Assembly (NCBI RefSeq): GCF_000495815.1
Contig: NZ_AWGE01000023.1
Location: 1-64,000, forward strand
DNA: 64,000 nt
Direction of reading: 5' to 3'
DNA from: Asticcacaulis sp. AC466
GTDB taxonomy: Bacteria; Pseudomonadota; Alphaproteobacteria; Caulobacterales; Caulobacteraceae
The notes under the pieces are model-generated. The model saw only the letters and a program-made list of their open reading frames with translations. It searched no databases and had not been told where the DNA came from. Numbering within the stretch: position 1 is the first letter of the stretch; every line of letters begins with the position of its first letter. Made by a program: the position numbers and the translations under genes. Shown one piece after another: positions 1 through 7,649 of the stretch.

Positions 1-1
1 A

Positions 2-199
2 GTGGTCTTCAAATCCATCCTCGGCAATTGCCAATCGATAGTAAATTACCTAGGGGCGATCAGAAACAAGATTGGTGATGCCCACGGCCAAGGCCGCTTG
101 CCAGTTAAACCAAAGCCCCGCCACGCTGAACTTGTCGTTAACCTCGCGGGCAGCATGTCAGCCTTCCTAGTTGCAACTTGGAAGGATCGGCAGAAATAG
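2..199 (+). CDS. Abortive infection protein, C-terminal (Abi_C) fragment, 5' end outside window
   Basis: The 65 visible codons look like the conserved end of the Abi_C domain: a stretch with RNKIGDAHGQGR, then RHAELVVNLAGSMSAFLV and a closing TW pair before the stop. Abi_C proteins are linked to phage-triggered growth arrest, but their biochemical activity is poorly defined. The frame is open to the first base, so the gene almost certainly starts upstream and the first in-frame GTG is not a real start. It lies in an AT-richer patch with a DUF3892 gene downstream, which fits an accessory or defence segment. A weak hairpin with 6-bp arms (224-229 and 236-241) follows the stop. The family call rests on motif memory and is fairly sure; the defence role is inference. 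Confidence 0.72.
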   Translation: MVFKSILGNCQSIVNYLGAIRNKIGDAHGQGRLPVKPKPRHAELVVNLAGSMSAFLVATWKDRQK

Positions 200-470
200 C
201 TTACACAGAGTGTTGCGCGGCATACATGGGTTAAACCATGTCGTTTATTAAGCTCTATAGACGCTCGCCCGTCTAATGCCTAACCGGTACGCAATTCGCA
301 GCCCAAACAATCTAAAGCAGCAATAAGTGTGCCGCTAACAGAAAATGACATTGGTTGCGTTTTGCACACCAACAAAAGCAATAGAACATCCAAAGTAGCT
401 ATCTGTGGACGAGTCAACAGATGGCAACAACGACATTTTACGAATCTGAGAATTACGTTATGTTAAAGAC

Positions 471-508
471 GGGTAGCGAGTCGCGTGTGGAAACTAAACT
501 CACTACCC
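471..508 (+). ncRNA. Candidate structured RNA hairpin upstream of a terminator
   Basis: Bases 471-481 (GGGTAGCGAGT) can pair with 498-508 (ACTCACTACCC) with a single mismatch, giving an 11-bp stem with a 16-nt loop. The 3' arm ends in the three C residues that also begin the terminator stem at 506-513. The two structures therefore compete for 506-508, as in an attenuator, or they form the tail of a small RNA. No reading frame explains the structure. The RNA interpretation is inference from complementarity alone. Confidence 0.4.
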
Positions 509-540
509 GCCCACTTTAACCCACGCTGGGCGGGTTATTT
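506..540 (+). terminator. Rho-independent terminator-like hairpin
   Basis: An 8-bp perfect stem, CCCGCCCA (506-513) with TGGGCGGG (527-534), is followed by the T-rich tail TTATTT. No gene ends just upstream, since the Abi_C stop is about 300 bases away. It may end an untranslated RNA from the 250-505 region, or it may be the terminating form of a leader that controls the DUF3892 gene starting at 615. Confidence 0.55.
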
Positions 541-614
541 CAATATGTAACAGACGTACCTGACTCAACTCATAACATCAACCGCACCAGCAGCCATATG
601 GAAAGGAAAAATCC

Positions 615-887
615 ATGGCTGACTACCGAGTAACTTGGATACGTCGCGATGGAAACGACATGGACCGCAGAATTGACCGCTTAGGTGGTCCCGGTTGGGA
701 TGGCGGTTCAATCGATCAAGTAATAGCCTGGATCAGGAGCGGACATCGCTTTTGGACTAGTGTAAATAATGTGAGTGTTTGGATTGCAATTAAGCGCCAT
801 CCGACGTCCGGCAGAGACTATCTCGCTACAGAGCCAGATAGCTACCCCGCTAATAACTTGCTCAGCTTGCCTGACTGCCCACAATAG
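615..887 (+). CDS. DUF3892 domain protein
   Basis: This 90-residue protein begins MADYRVTWIRR, has a GGPGW turn, a VIAWIRSGHRFW segment and an ending NNLLSLPDC. That pattern matches small DUF3892 proteins, which have no established function and are often found in accessory regions. The start at 615 is supported by a purine-rich AAGGAAAAA just upstream. Its composition is AT-richer than neighbouring genes, in line with horizontal acquisition. It stands alone, between the hairpin pair at 471-540 and a strong terminator at 995-1027. Confidence 0.7.
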   Translation: MADYRVTWIRRDGNDMDRRIDRLGGPGWDGGSIDQVIAWIRSGHRFWTSVNNVSVWIAIKRHPTSGRDYLATEPDSYPANNLLSLPDCPQ

Positions 888-994
888 CGGGAAATACCGC
901 GCTGCGTGTCCAAACCTTTGTAAGGATTCACCGCGTCTCCGCTGGCTATTACTTAAATAAAATGTAAAAAAATACTGGTATCTCAACATAAACT

Positions 995-1027
995 CCCTTT
1001 GGCCCTTACCGGCCAAAGGGTTTTTTT
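995..1027 (+). terminator. Strong rho-independent terminator
   Basis: A perfect 10-bp stem, CCCTTTGGCC (995-1004) with GGCCAAAGGG (1011-1020), with a 6-nt loop is followed by seven T residues. It is the likely end of the DUF3892 transcript and separates the accessory patch from the glucoamylase locus. Confidence 0.85.
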
Positions 1028-1054
1028 GTGCCCGAAACCCCTGCCGCAGGCCCT

Positions 1055-1097
1055 GTATTCGTATTCATGCGCCTTTTGCCGCCGTGAATACGTATGC
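1055..1097. promoter_or_regulatory. Imperfect inverted repeat upstream of the glucoamylase gene
   Basis: GTATTCGTATTCAT (1055-1068) is nearly the reverse complement of GTGAATACGTATGC (1084-1097), with arms separated by 15 bases. It lies about 115 bases before the glucoamylase start and could be an operator. The nearby LacI-type regulator encoded at 3717-4760 would be the obvious candidate, but nothing in the sequence proves that link. Confidence 0.35.
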
Positions 1098-1210
1098 AAC
1101 GCGACGAAGCGTGGGTGCTTTGTCATAATGGGCAAAACGGCCGTCGAAACGGTCAAACAACAAGATCCGCCGATATGCGTTTGGACGCCGCGCGGAGGCA
1201 GTGAGGACGT

Positions 1211-3658
1211 ATGGAACACCGCAAGCGAAATTCGCCCGCCTGGGTCAGTGCAATCGCCCTTTGCGCCTGCCTGTCAGCTGTGTCGCCGGTATCGGCAAAG
1301 GATGAAATGCCGGACCACAATCCGACCGTCATCGCCGATGCGAAGGCAAGCGATGGTCCCGGCATAGCCTCGCCCTGGTCCTATTCCGGCAAGCAGGGCA
1401 TCGGCACGGCCTATGAAGCCTATAAAAACTATCAGTTTTCCGACAGCGCCGTCACCGGCAAGGTATCGAAGGTGTGGTTCTCGCTGGCCGAAGGCGTCAT
1501 CACCGAAACCATGTACGGGCGCATTCACGAAGCCCAGATCCGCGAAATGCAGATTGCCGTGACCGGCAAGGGCTGGACGGCCTTCGAACGCACCGACACC
1601 ACGTCGCATGTCGCCTACCTGCATACCGATTCCGCCGGCCGGCCTTTGTCGCCCGCCTATCGCCTGACCAACACGGACAAGCAGGGCCGCTTCGTCATCA
1701 TCAAGGACGTCTTTACCGATCCGGACCACCAGACCCTGATGGTCCGCGTCACGGTCAAGGCATTGAAGGGACCGGTGACGCCCTATGTCATTCTCGACCC
1801 GTCCATGGCCAATACGTCGGGCGATGACGAAGGCCGCGTTGACCTCACCCATCTTCAGGCCTGGCAAGGCCGTGTCGCGCTCAACCTGTCGGCCAGCGTG
1901 CCCTTCAAAGCGGCGAATGTCGGCTATACCGGCACGACCGATGGCATCAAGGACTTGGTGGCCAGTCAGACACTGGGCGCGCGGCATAGTGCCACGACGG
2001 TCAAGGGCAATATCGTTCTGGTCGGTCAGTTACCGACGGTTACGAAGACCCTGACCGTCGATCTGGCTGTCGGTTTCGGCGCCACAACCGCCGTCGCGAC
2101 GACCGAATCCACCGCCACGCTCAAAACCGGCTATGCCCGCGTACTCGCCAATTTCAACGGTGAGGGCAAGGCCGTCGGGTGGGAAGACTATCTGGCCTCC
2201 CTGACCGAACTGAAAAGCCTGATCCCCCTGTCCGAAGACAATGGCAAACTGCTCTACGCTTCGGCCCTGATGCTCAAGACCCAGGAAGACCACACCTCAG
2301 CCGGTGCGCTGATCGCTTCTCTCAGCAATCCATGGGGCGACACCGTCACGACCGACGTGTCATCGACGGGTTACAAGGCGGTGTGGCCGCGCGACTTCTA
2401 TCAGGTCTCGATGGCCCTGGCCGCCCTGGGCGACCGACAAACGCCCGTTGCCGCCTTCCGCTACCTGCCGACGGTTCAGGTCAAGGCCTCAACGCCGGGC
2501 AATAGCGGCGCTACCGGCTGGTTCATGCAAAAAGCCCATGTCGATGGCACGCCTGAATGGGTTGGCGTCCAGCTCGATCAGACGGCCATGCCGATCCTGC
2601 TTGGCGCACGCCTGGAACACCTCGGCCTGATCAAGACGGACGAGTTGATGTCGTCCTACAAGACCATGCTCAAGCCCGCCGCCGATTTCCTGAGCCATGG
2701 CGGCACGGTCGGGCTCGACTGGAACCACGCCACCATCACCCCGCCCTATAGCCAGCAAGAGCGCTGGGAAGAACAGGAAGGCCATTCGCCGTCAACGACG
2801 GCGGCAGTTATCGCCGGACTGGTCGCCGCCGCCGACATCGCCACCCAGGCGGGCGACGCGCAGGACGCCAAACTGTACGCAACCACTGCCGAAGACTATT
2901 CCCGCAAGCTGGAGCAGCGCCTGTTCACGACGTCGGGCAAGGTGCGCGGCGATGACAGGCCTGCCAGCTATTATCTGCGCATCTCGCGCTCCGAAGACGC
3001 CAATGCGCCGGGCGTATTGGACGACCGAAACGGCCGCAAGGGCCTGCGGTCGGACCTGATGATCGATGCCGGTTTCCTGGAACTGGTCCGCTATGGTGTG
3101 CGCCCGGCGAACGATCAGGCCATCACGCAGTCTCTGGCCGTCATCGACGACCAGACCCTGCCGGAAAACTTGCGGGTCCGGTACGATTTCCATTTTCCCG
3201 GCAGTACTGTGACCGTTCCCGGCTTCCGCCGCTATGGCAATGACGGCTATGGCGAAGGTACGGACGGCGGCAATTACGGCACGATGTCAGCCGATCAGCG
3301 CGGCCGGGTCTGGCCGATCTTTACCGGCGAACGTGGTCACTACGAACTGGCGCGCGACGCCTTGAAAGCCGGCGGGGCAACGGCGGCCGATATCGACGCC
3401 ATCCGCGCCACCTATGTCAAGGGCATGGAATTGTTCGCCAATGAAGGCCTGATGATCCCCGAACAGGTGTTCGACGGCGTCGGATTTAAGACGGCCCACG
3501 ACTACACCATCGGCGAAGGCACCGACAGCGCTACACCGCTGGCCTGGTCGCACGCCGAATATGTCAAGCTCTTGCGGTCCTTACGCGATCGCCAGGTCTG
3601 GGACCGCAACCCCGCCACCTTCGACCACTTCTCGTCTTCTTCCAAGGTCAAAGATTAG
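1211..3658 (+). CDS. Secreted glucoamylase, glycoside hydrolase family 15 (glucan 1,4-alpha-glucosidase)
   Basis: This 815-residue enzyme should release glucose from the non-reducing ends of starch or maltodextrins. A signal peptide covers about residues 1-29, with cleavage after VSA. An N-terminal beta-sandwich domain of about 270 residues precedes the (alpha/alpha)6 barrel. Barrel landmarks are WPRDFYQ (392-398, substrate binding), WEEQEG (519-524, likely catalytic acid Glu), EQVFDG (751-756, likely catalytic base Glu) and GEGTDSATPLAWSHAEY near the C-terminus. Length is normal for bacterial GH15 with the N-terminal domain. The start is supported by GAGGACGT just upstream. A terminator follows directly, and a LacI-type regulator faces it from the other side, suggesting local sugar control. 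Confidence 0.93.
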   Translation: MEHRKRNSPAWVSAIALCACLSAVSPVSAKDEMPDHNPTVIADAKASDGPGIASPWSYSGKQGIGTAYEAYKNYQFSDSAVTGKVSKVWFSLAEGVITETMYGRIHEAQIREMQIAVTGKGWTAFERTDTTSHVAYLHTDSAGRPLSPAYRLTNTDKQGRFVIIKDVFTDPDHQTLMVRVTVKALKGPVTPYVILDPSMANTSGDDEGRVDLTHLQAWQGRVALNLSASVPFKAANVGYTGTTDGIKDLVASQTLGARHSATTVKGNIVLVGQLPTVTKTLTVDLAVGFGATTAVATTESTATLKTGYARVLANFNGEGKAVGWEDYLASLTELKSLIPLSEDNGKLLYASALMLKTQEDHTSAGALIASLSNPWGDTVTTDVSSTGYKAVWPRDFYQVSMALAALGDRQTPVAAFRYLPTVQVKASTPGNSGATGWFMQKAHVDGTPEWVGVQLDQTAMPILLGARLEHLGLIKTDELMSSYKTMLKPAADFLSHGGTVGLDWNHATITPPYSQQERWEEQEGHSPSTTAAVIAGLVAAADIATQAGDAQDAKLYATTAEDYSRKLEQRLFTTSGKVRGDDRPASYYLRISRSEDANAPGVLDDRNGRKGLRSDLMIDAGFLELVRYGVRPANDQAITQSLAVIDDQTLPENLRVRYDFHFPGSTVTVPGFRRYGNDGYGEGTDGGNYGTMSADQRGRVWPIFTGERGHYELARDALKAGGATAADIDAIRATYVKGMELFANEGLMIPEQVFDGVGFKTAHDYTIGEGTDSATPLAWSHAEYVKLLRSLRDRQVWDRNPATFDHFSSSSKVKD

Positions 3659-3681
3659 TCTCAACCCCTTTGACCAAACTT

Positions 3682-3715
3682 GCCCTCGGCGCCACGGCGC
3701 CGGGGGCTTTTTTTT
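3682..3715 (+). terminator. Rho-independent terminator between convergent glucoamylase and lacI-type genes
   Basis: A GC-rich stem (GCCCTCGGCGCC with GGCGCCGGGGGC, ACG loop, one bulge or mismatch) is followed by eight T residues. It lies 23 bases after the glucoamylase stop and abuts the stop of the minus-strand regulator. Confidence 0.85.
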
Positions 3716-3716
3716 G

Positions 3717-4760
3717 TTACGCCGATTCCCGCAGAACAAGCTGCGTCGGGATGCGCGTCATTTCGACCGGTTCGCCATCAATGAGCGCCGCCAGCGTATC
3801 GACCAGCACCTTCGCCGCCGTGGTTGTATCCTGACGCACGGTCGAAAGAGTCGGGTTTATGCAGGTACAAGCCCAAAGATCATCGAACCCCATGACGGAC
3901 ACATCAGCCGGCACGGCCAACCCGCTTTTCTGCAAGGACTGGATGGCCCCGATGGCGAGCAGATCGGTCACGGCAAACACGCCGTCAAACGGCACCCTGT
4001 CCGCCAACAGGCGATCGATGGCCGCGGCCCCTTCCTCCCGTGAAATAAAGCAGTCCACGGCCAATCGCGGATCGGGCGTCAGGCCGGCTTCGGTATGCGC
4101 CCGCTGATAACCCTTATAGCGTTCGAAAAATTCGGAATGCTGCTCGGATGCCTCACCCAGAAACACGATCCGTTTGCGGCCTGTTTTTATCAGGTGCTCA
4201 ACGGCTGAATGGGCGCCTTCCTCGTTCTGGGAGCCGATGAACAGGTTTGGTGTCTCCGGCATCACCGGGCCGAACACTACCCACGGCTCACCCACCTGGC
4301 GCAGGACGGCAACCCGGCGCAGATAGGATTCGAAATCGCGGTATCCTAAGAATATAATACCGTCCGCGCGGCGGGAAAAGCCATAGTCGGCGCCCCAGTC
4401 GGCATCCGCCTTTTGCAGCGACATCAAAACATCGACACCACGCGTATTGGCGTAATCGAGGATGGAACCGATCAGGGGCAGAAAGAACGGATTGATCCGG
4501 TTATCGGAATGATCAAGGTCTTCGGATACCAGCACAGCGATGGTATTGATCTTCTTTGAGCGCAGCTTTCGCGCATTGATATCGACCGTGTAGTTGAGCT
4601 GCGCCGCCGCATCGAACACGCGCTGGCGCACGGCTTCGCTCACCGAGGTCGAGCCGGACAAGGCGCGCGAGACGGTGGCCTGGGACACACCGGCCAGGGC
4701 GGCGATATCGAAAGAGGTGGGGCGCTTCATCTGTGCTCTGTTGGTTGTTGGCCGGACCAT
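3717..4760 (-). CDS. LacI-family transcriptional regulator
   Basis: The protein has 347 residues from this start. An N-terminal LacI helix-turn-helix (FDIAALAGVSQATVSRALSG, about 17-36) and hinge (YTVDINARKLRSKK) precede a periplasmic-binding-protein-like effector domain with GIIFLGYRDF, the DLLAIGAIQSL segment and VSVMGFDDL. It probably represses a sugar-use gene; the convergent glucoamylase is the nearest candidate. The ATG at 4760 has GAGGTGTA upstream. An internal ATG at 4730 gives a more typical N-terminus but a poorer ribosome site. It starts 16 bases after the LysR gene stop, so the two regulators may share a transcript. Confidence 0.9.
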   Translation of the reverse strand: MVRPTTNRAQMKRPTSFDIAALAGVSQATVSRALSGSTSVSEAVRQRVFDAAAQLNYTVDINARKLRSKKINTIAVLVSEDLDHSDNRINPFFLPLIGSILDYANTRGVDVLMSLQKADADWGADYGFSRRADGIIFLGYRDFESYLRRVAVLRQVGEPWVVFGPVMPETPNLFIGSQNEEGAHSAVEHLIKTGRKRIVFLGEASEQHSEFFERYKGYQRAHTEAGLTPDPRLAVDCFISREEGAAAIDRLLADRVPFDGVFAVTDLLAIGAIQSLQKSGLAVPADVSVMGFDDLWACTCINPTLSTVRQDTTTAAKVLVDTLAALIDGEPVEMTRIPTQLVLRESA

Positions 4761-4776
4761 TACACCTCGCGGCGGT

Positions 4777-5676
4777 TTAGTCCAGATAATCGCTCATGAT
4801 CCCGGCGACCCAGTCGATAAAGGCACGCACGCGCCGGGCCTGGTGACGGCGGCGCGGATAGATGACCGACACCGGCAAGGGCTCGGCTTCGAACGCGGGA
4901 AGGATTTCCACCAGCGCACCCGTTTCGACATTTCGCCGGTTGCCGGTGCGGGGCGCCTGAAATAGGCCCAGTCCGGCCAGGGCCGAGGCCTGAAACGCCT
5001 CCGTATTGTTGACCGTTATGCGCCCGGCCATATCCACCGTCCTATAGCCTTCCGCGTCGCGGTACTCGAAGCCGAACGGCCGGCTGCCCAGGGTCAGGGC
5101 GTAATGAATGAGGTAATGGTCGCTTAGATCGTCCAGCGTCTTCGGTTCACCGTGACGCGCCAGATAGGCGGGACTGGCGTAATTACCCATTTTCAGCACG
5201 CCCAAAGGCCGCGCCACCAGTCCGGAATCGGCCAGGGCCCCGACACGGATGACGCAATCGAACCCTTCGGCGATGACGTCGACGCGCCGGTCCGTACATG
5301 ACAGCTCAATGTCCAGCGCCGGGTGCCGACCGAGGAATTCCGGCAGGCGCGGGATCAGGAAGTTCCGCGCCATGCTTACCGGCATATCGACGCGCAAACT
5401 GCCGGTCAGGGCCGAGGGGGTACGTTCGAACAGGGCATCAAGCTCATCCAGTTCCGCCAGTAATTCGCGACAGCGTTCGTAATAGGCCTGACCGTCGTGT
5501 GTCAGCTGAACGCGGCGTGTGGTGCGATACAGAAGCTGTGTCTTCAGATGCGCTTCCAATTGACTCACGGCCGCCGAGGCGCGCGATTTCGGCAGGCCCA
5601 GAGAGATCGCCGCCGCCGTGAAGCTTTGCAGTTCAGCTATCCGAACAAAAGTAGTCATGGCTTCGAGGCGGTTCAT
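4777..5676 (-). CDS. LysR-family transcriptional regulator
   Basis: A 299-residue LysR protein: winged HTH at the N-terminus (FTAAAISLGLPKSRASAAVSQLEAHL, about residues 18-43), a TTRRVQLTHDGQAYYER linker, then a substrate-binding domain. It belongs to the large group next to short-chain dehydrogenases or quinone reductases. A TTG at 5685 would add three residues; the ATG at 5676 is preferred. It is divergent from the SDR at 5771, the usual LysR-target arrangement, with palindromes in the shared intergenic region. The effector cannot be told from sequence. Confidence 0.92.
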   Translation of the reverse strand: MNRLEAMTTFVRIAELQSFTAAAISLGLPKSRASAAVSQLEAHLKTQLLYRTTRRVQLTHDGQAYYERCRELLAELDELDALFERTPSALTGSLRVDMPVSMARNFLIPRLPEFLGRHPALDIELSCTDRRVDVIAEGFDCVIRVGALADSGLVARPLGVLKMGNYASPAYLARHGEPKTLDDLSDHYLIHYALTLGSRPFGFEYRDAEGYRTVDMAGRITVNNTEAFQASALAGLGLFQAPRTGNRRNVETGALVEILPAFEAEPLPVSVIYPRRRHQARRVRAFIDWVAGIMSDYLD

Positions 5677-5717
5677 TGTTCTCAATTTCTGAACAGTGAT
5701 GTCTATTCATCGATATT

Positions 5718-5737
5718 TATCCCTAAAATTAGAGATA
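5718..5737. promoter_or_regulatory. 20-bp near-perfect palindrome, candidate LysR operator
   Basis: TATCCCTAA (5718-5726) pairs with TTAGAGATA (5729-5737) with one mismatch. It lies in the 94-base gap between the divergent LysR and SDR genes. A second symmetric element, GTTC-N9-GAAC, sits at 5678-5694 at the LysR start. Symmetric AT-rich sites in such gaps are typical LysR binding sites; the assignment to this regulator is inference. Confidence 0.45.
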
Positions 5738-5770
5738 GTAAATTGCCTGCACCACAAAGGAGCTACCCTC

Positions 5771-6523
5771 ATGAAAATCGCACTTATTACCGGCGGCAGC
5801 CGCGGCCTTGGCCGCAACATGGCCCATCATCTGGCGGCCAAGGGCATCGATATTGTCTTCACCTATCGCTCACGCCAGGATGAGGCCGACAGCTTGGTCG
5901 AAGAGTTAAAACAGATGGGGCGCAAGGCCGTGGCCCTGCCGCTCGATACCGGCGTGAGCTCAGGGTTCGACGCCTTCGCCGGACAGGTCCGCGATGCCTT
6001 GCGGGCCAACTGGGGTCAGGACCGTTTCGATTTCCTGATCAACAATGCGGGCACGGCCCTGTACGCGCCCTTCGCCGAAACGACGGAAGCCCAATTCGAC
6101 GACGTCACGAACATACATCTCAAAGGCGTCTTCTTCCTGACCCAAAAGTTGTTGCCATTGATGAAGGACGGCGGGGCGATCCTCAACCTGTCCTCAGGCC
6201 TGGCTCGATTCAGCTATCCCGGATCATCGGCCTATGGCGCGATGAAGGGCGCGATAGATGTTCTGTCTCGCTATTTGGCCGTCGAACTGGGCCCGCGCCG
6301 TATCCGCGTCAATTCTATAGCGCCGGGTGCCATCGCTACCGATTTCGGCGGCGGACGGGTGCGCGACGATGCGGAACTGAATGCGGCCATCGCCAGCCGT
6401 ACGCCGTTGGGCCGTGTTGGCTTGCCGGACGATATCGGCGGCATTGTCAGTGTTTTGCTTTCGGACGAAGCCGGCTGGCTCAATGGCCAGCGTATCGAAG
6501 TCTCAGGCGGTATTCACGCGTAA
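5771..6523 (+). CDS. Short-chain dehydrogenase/reductase (SDR)
   Basis: A 250-residue classical SDR that should use NAD(P)(H) to oxidise or reduce an alcohol or carbonyl substrate. It shows the cofactor glycine motif TGGSRGLG near residue 7, NNAG (about 93-96), a catalytic Ser in the LNLSSGL region and YGAMK (Tyr and Lys) about 18 residues later, and an SGG end typical of FabG-like members. The start at 5771 is chosen for the strong AAGGAG site 9 bases upstream; the frame is open further upstream to 5696 without such a site. It is divergent from a LysR regulator that likely controls it. The substrate is unknown. Confidence 0.92.
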   Translation: MKIALITGGSRGLGRNMAHHLAAKGIDIVFTYRSRQDEADSLVEELKQMGRKAVALPLDTGVSSGFDAFAGQVRDALRANWGQDRFDFLINNAGTALYAPFAETTEAQFDDVTNIHLKGVFFLTQKLLPLMKDGGAILNLSSGLARFSYPGSSAYGAMKGAIDVLSRYLAVELGPRRIRVNSIAPGAIATDFGGGRVRDDAELNAAIASRTPLGRVGLPDDIGGIVSVLLSDEAGWLNGQRIEVSGGIHA

Positions 6524-6533
6524 AGGCAAGGGA

Positions 6534-6567
6534 CTAGAGGGCCGAGCCAGTGGGATCGGCGCTCTAG
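6534..6567. repeat. Inverted repeat ending in a CGGCGCTCTAG motif between SDR and rimM
   Basis: CTAGAGGGCCGA (6534-6545) pairs with TCGGCGCTCTAG (6556-6567) with one mismatch. The second arm shares the bases ATCGGCGCTCTA with the larger palindromic element at 24786-24900. It could serve as a bidirectional terminator for the convergent SDR and rimM, or be a short remnant of the same dispersed repeat family. Confidence 0.45.
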
Positions 6568-7064
6568 ACTCCGCTTAGATCGACGACGATACGCCGTTCG
6601 GCCAGATTCACCTCGGGCACGTTTTCCGCCGTGAACAGAAGGTAGTAGGTAGGCCCTTCCAAAGGCTGGATATCGAGCAGATCGCCGGCGCCGAAATTAT
6701 CGACATTCATGACGCGTCCGATCTCGGCGCCCGCCGTATCGAAGACCTTCATGCCGATTAAATCCGTGATGTAGTATTCGTCTTCGTCGATTTCAGGCAA
6801 ATCCGCCCGGTCAATGTACAGCTTCAGCCCCTTGATCCGGTCGACGGCGGTACGGTCCGGAACGCCTTCGGCCTTTACGACCAAGGTTCCCTTGTGCTCG
6901 CGCGCCTTGGTGATGACCAGGGCCGGTTCACCCTTTTCGTTCAGCAGGGGACTATATTCCAGGACGCTGAACGGATCGTCCATGAAGCTCAGCAGCTTGA
7001 ATTCGCCCTGCAGGCCGACAGCGGCACTGACTTGCGCCACAAAGATAAGGTCAGGTTTGCTCAT
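6564..7064 (-). CDS. rimM: Ribosome maturation factor RimM
   Basis: The 166-residue protein assists assembly of the 30S subunit head by binding S19. The RimM N-terminal beta-barrel carries AQVSAAVGLQGEFKLLSF (a variant of the usual G..GIKGEV motif), followed by the PRC-barrel with DEYYITDLIGMKVFD and the segment GAGDLLDI. Length is normal for the family. It lies downstream of ffh and rpsP on the same strand, separated from rpsP by a strong terminator hairpin, so its expression may depend on read-through or its own promoter. trmD, often next to rimM, is instead about 56 kb away at the right end of the window. Confidence 0.93.
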   Translation of the reverse strand: MSKPDLIFVAQVSAAVGLQGEFKLLSFMDDPFSVLEYSPLLNEKGEPALVITKAREHKGTLVVKAEGVPDRTAVDRIKGLKLYIDRADLPEIDEDEYYITDLIGMKVFDTAGAEIGRVMNVDNFGAGDLLDIQPLEGPTYYLLFTAENVPEVNLAERRIVVDLSGV

Positions 7065-7080
7065 GAGGGTTCCTATATAG

Positions 7081-7112
7081 AAAAAGGGCCGGGAGGCAAA
7101 TCCCGGCCCTTT
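7081..7112 (-). terminator. Rho-independent terminator after rpsP
   Basis: A perfect 12-bp stem, AAAGGGCCGGGA (7083-7094) with TCCCGGCCCTTT (7101-7112), is followed on the minus strand by a run of T residues. It lies between rpsP and rimM, so it probably limits rimM relative to rpsP. Confidence 0.85.
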
Positions 7113-7178
7113 AGATTTGTGTTTACGCCCGCTTCATTCCGACACACATGTTCGGAGAAGACGCAGCGCCAACCGCCA

Positions 7179-7625
7179 TTATTCCGAAGCGGGTTGCTCT
7201 TCGGCAGCGGCTTCCTCAGCGGGAGCTTCTTCCACCGGAGCGGCAGCCGCGGCAGCCGCTTCTTCACGGGCGGCGGCTTCGGCATCCAGACGGTCCTGCT
7301 CGCGCTGGGCGCGTTCAGCGGTGCGCTCTTGCGCCTTCTTGCCCGGCGTACCCTTCTTCGGGTTGTTGCTGGCTTCCCACTTCACGAGGCCTTCCTGCGA
7401 CAGGAAACGGGCGACGCGGTCGGTCGGCTGAGCACCCTTCTTGAGCCATTCGGCGATGCGCTCAACCTTCAGGGTCACGCGTTGCGCGTCCTTCGGCAGC
7501 ATCGGGTTATAGGTGCCAACCTTTTCAATGAACTTGCCGTCGCGCGGCGCAGCGGCGTCGGCGATGACGATGGTGTAGTACGGGCGCTTCTTGGAGCCAC
7601 CGCGCGAGAGACGAATCTTCAGCAT
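7179..7625 (-). CDS. rpsP: 30S ribosomal protein S16
   Basis: The first 80 or so residues are classic S16 ([51 protein letters not shown]). S16 binds 16S rRNA and helps assembly of the body of the 30S subunit. The remaining tail to residue 148 is a low-complexity Ala/Glu-rich extension, common in alphaproteobacterial S16 and probably flexible. It follows ffh by 24 bases on the same strand, so co-transcription is likely. Confidence 0.97.
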   Translation of the reverse strand: MLKIRLSRGGSKKRPYYTIVIADAAAPRDGKFIEKVGTYNPMLPKDAQRVTLKVERIAEWLKKGAQPTDRVARFLSQEGLVKWEASNNPKKGTPGKKAQERTAERAQREQDRLDAEAAAREEAAAAAAAPVEEAPAEEAAAEEQPASE

Positions 7626-7649
7626 TTCAGTATCCTAACTAGTAAGGTG

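Larger units (their letters stand above)
200..614. other. Gene-free AT-rich stretch with RNA hairpins
   Basis: No open frame that looks coding is present between the Abi_C fragment and the DUF3892 gene. The base composition is visibly AT-richer than the rest of the window. It contains a small hairpin at 224-241 that could end the Abi transcript, and two stronger, partly overlapping hairpins at 471-540, listed separately. The last bases before 615 hold a purine-rich ribosome binding site. I see no tRNA, attachment repeat or transposase remnant in it. Confidence 0.5.
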
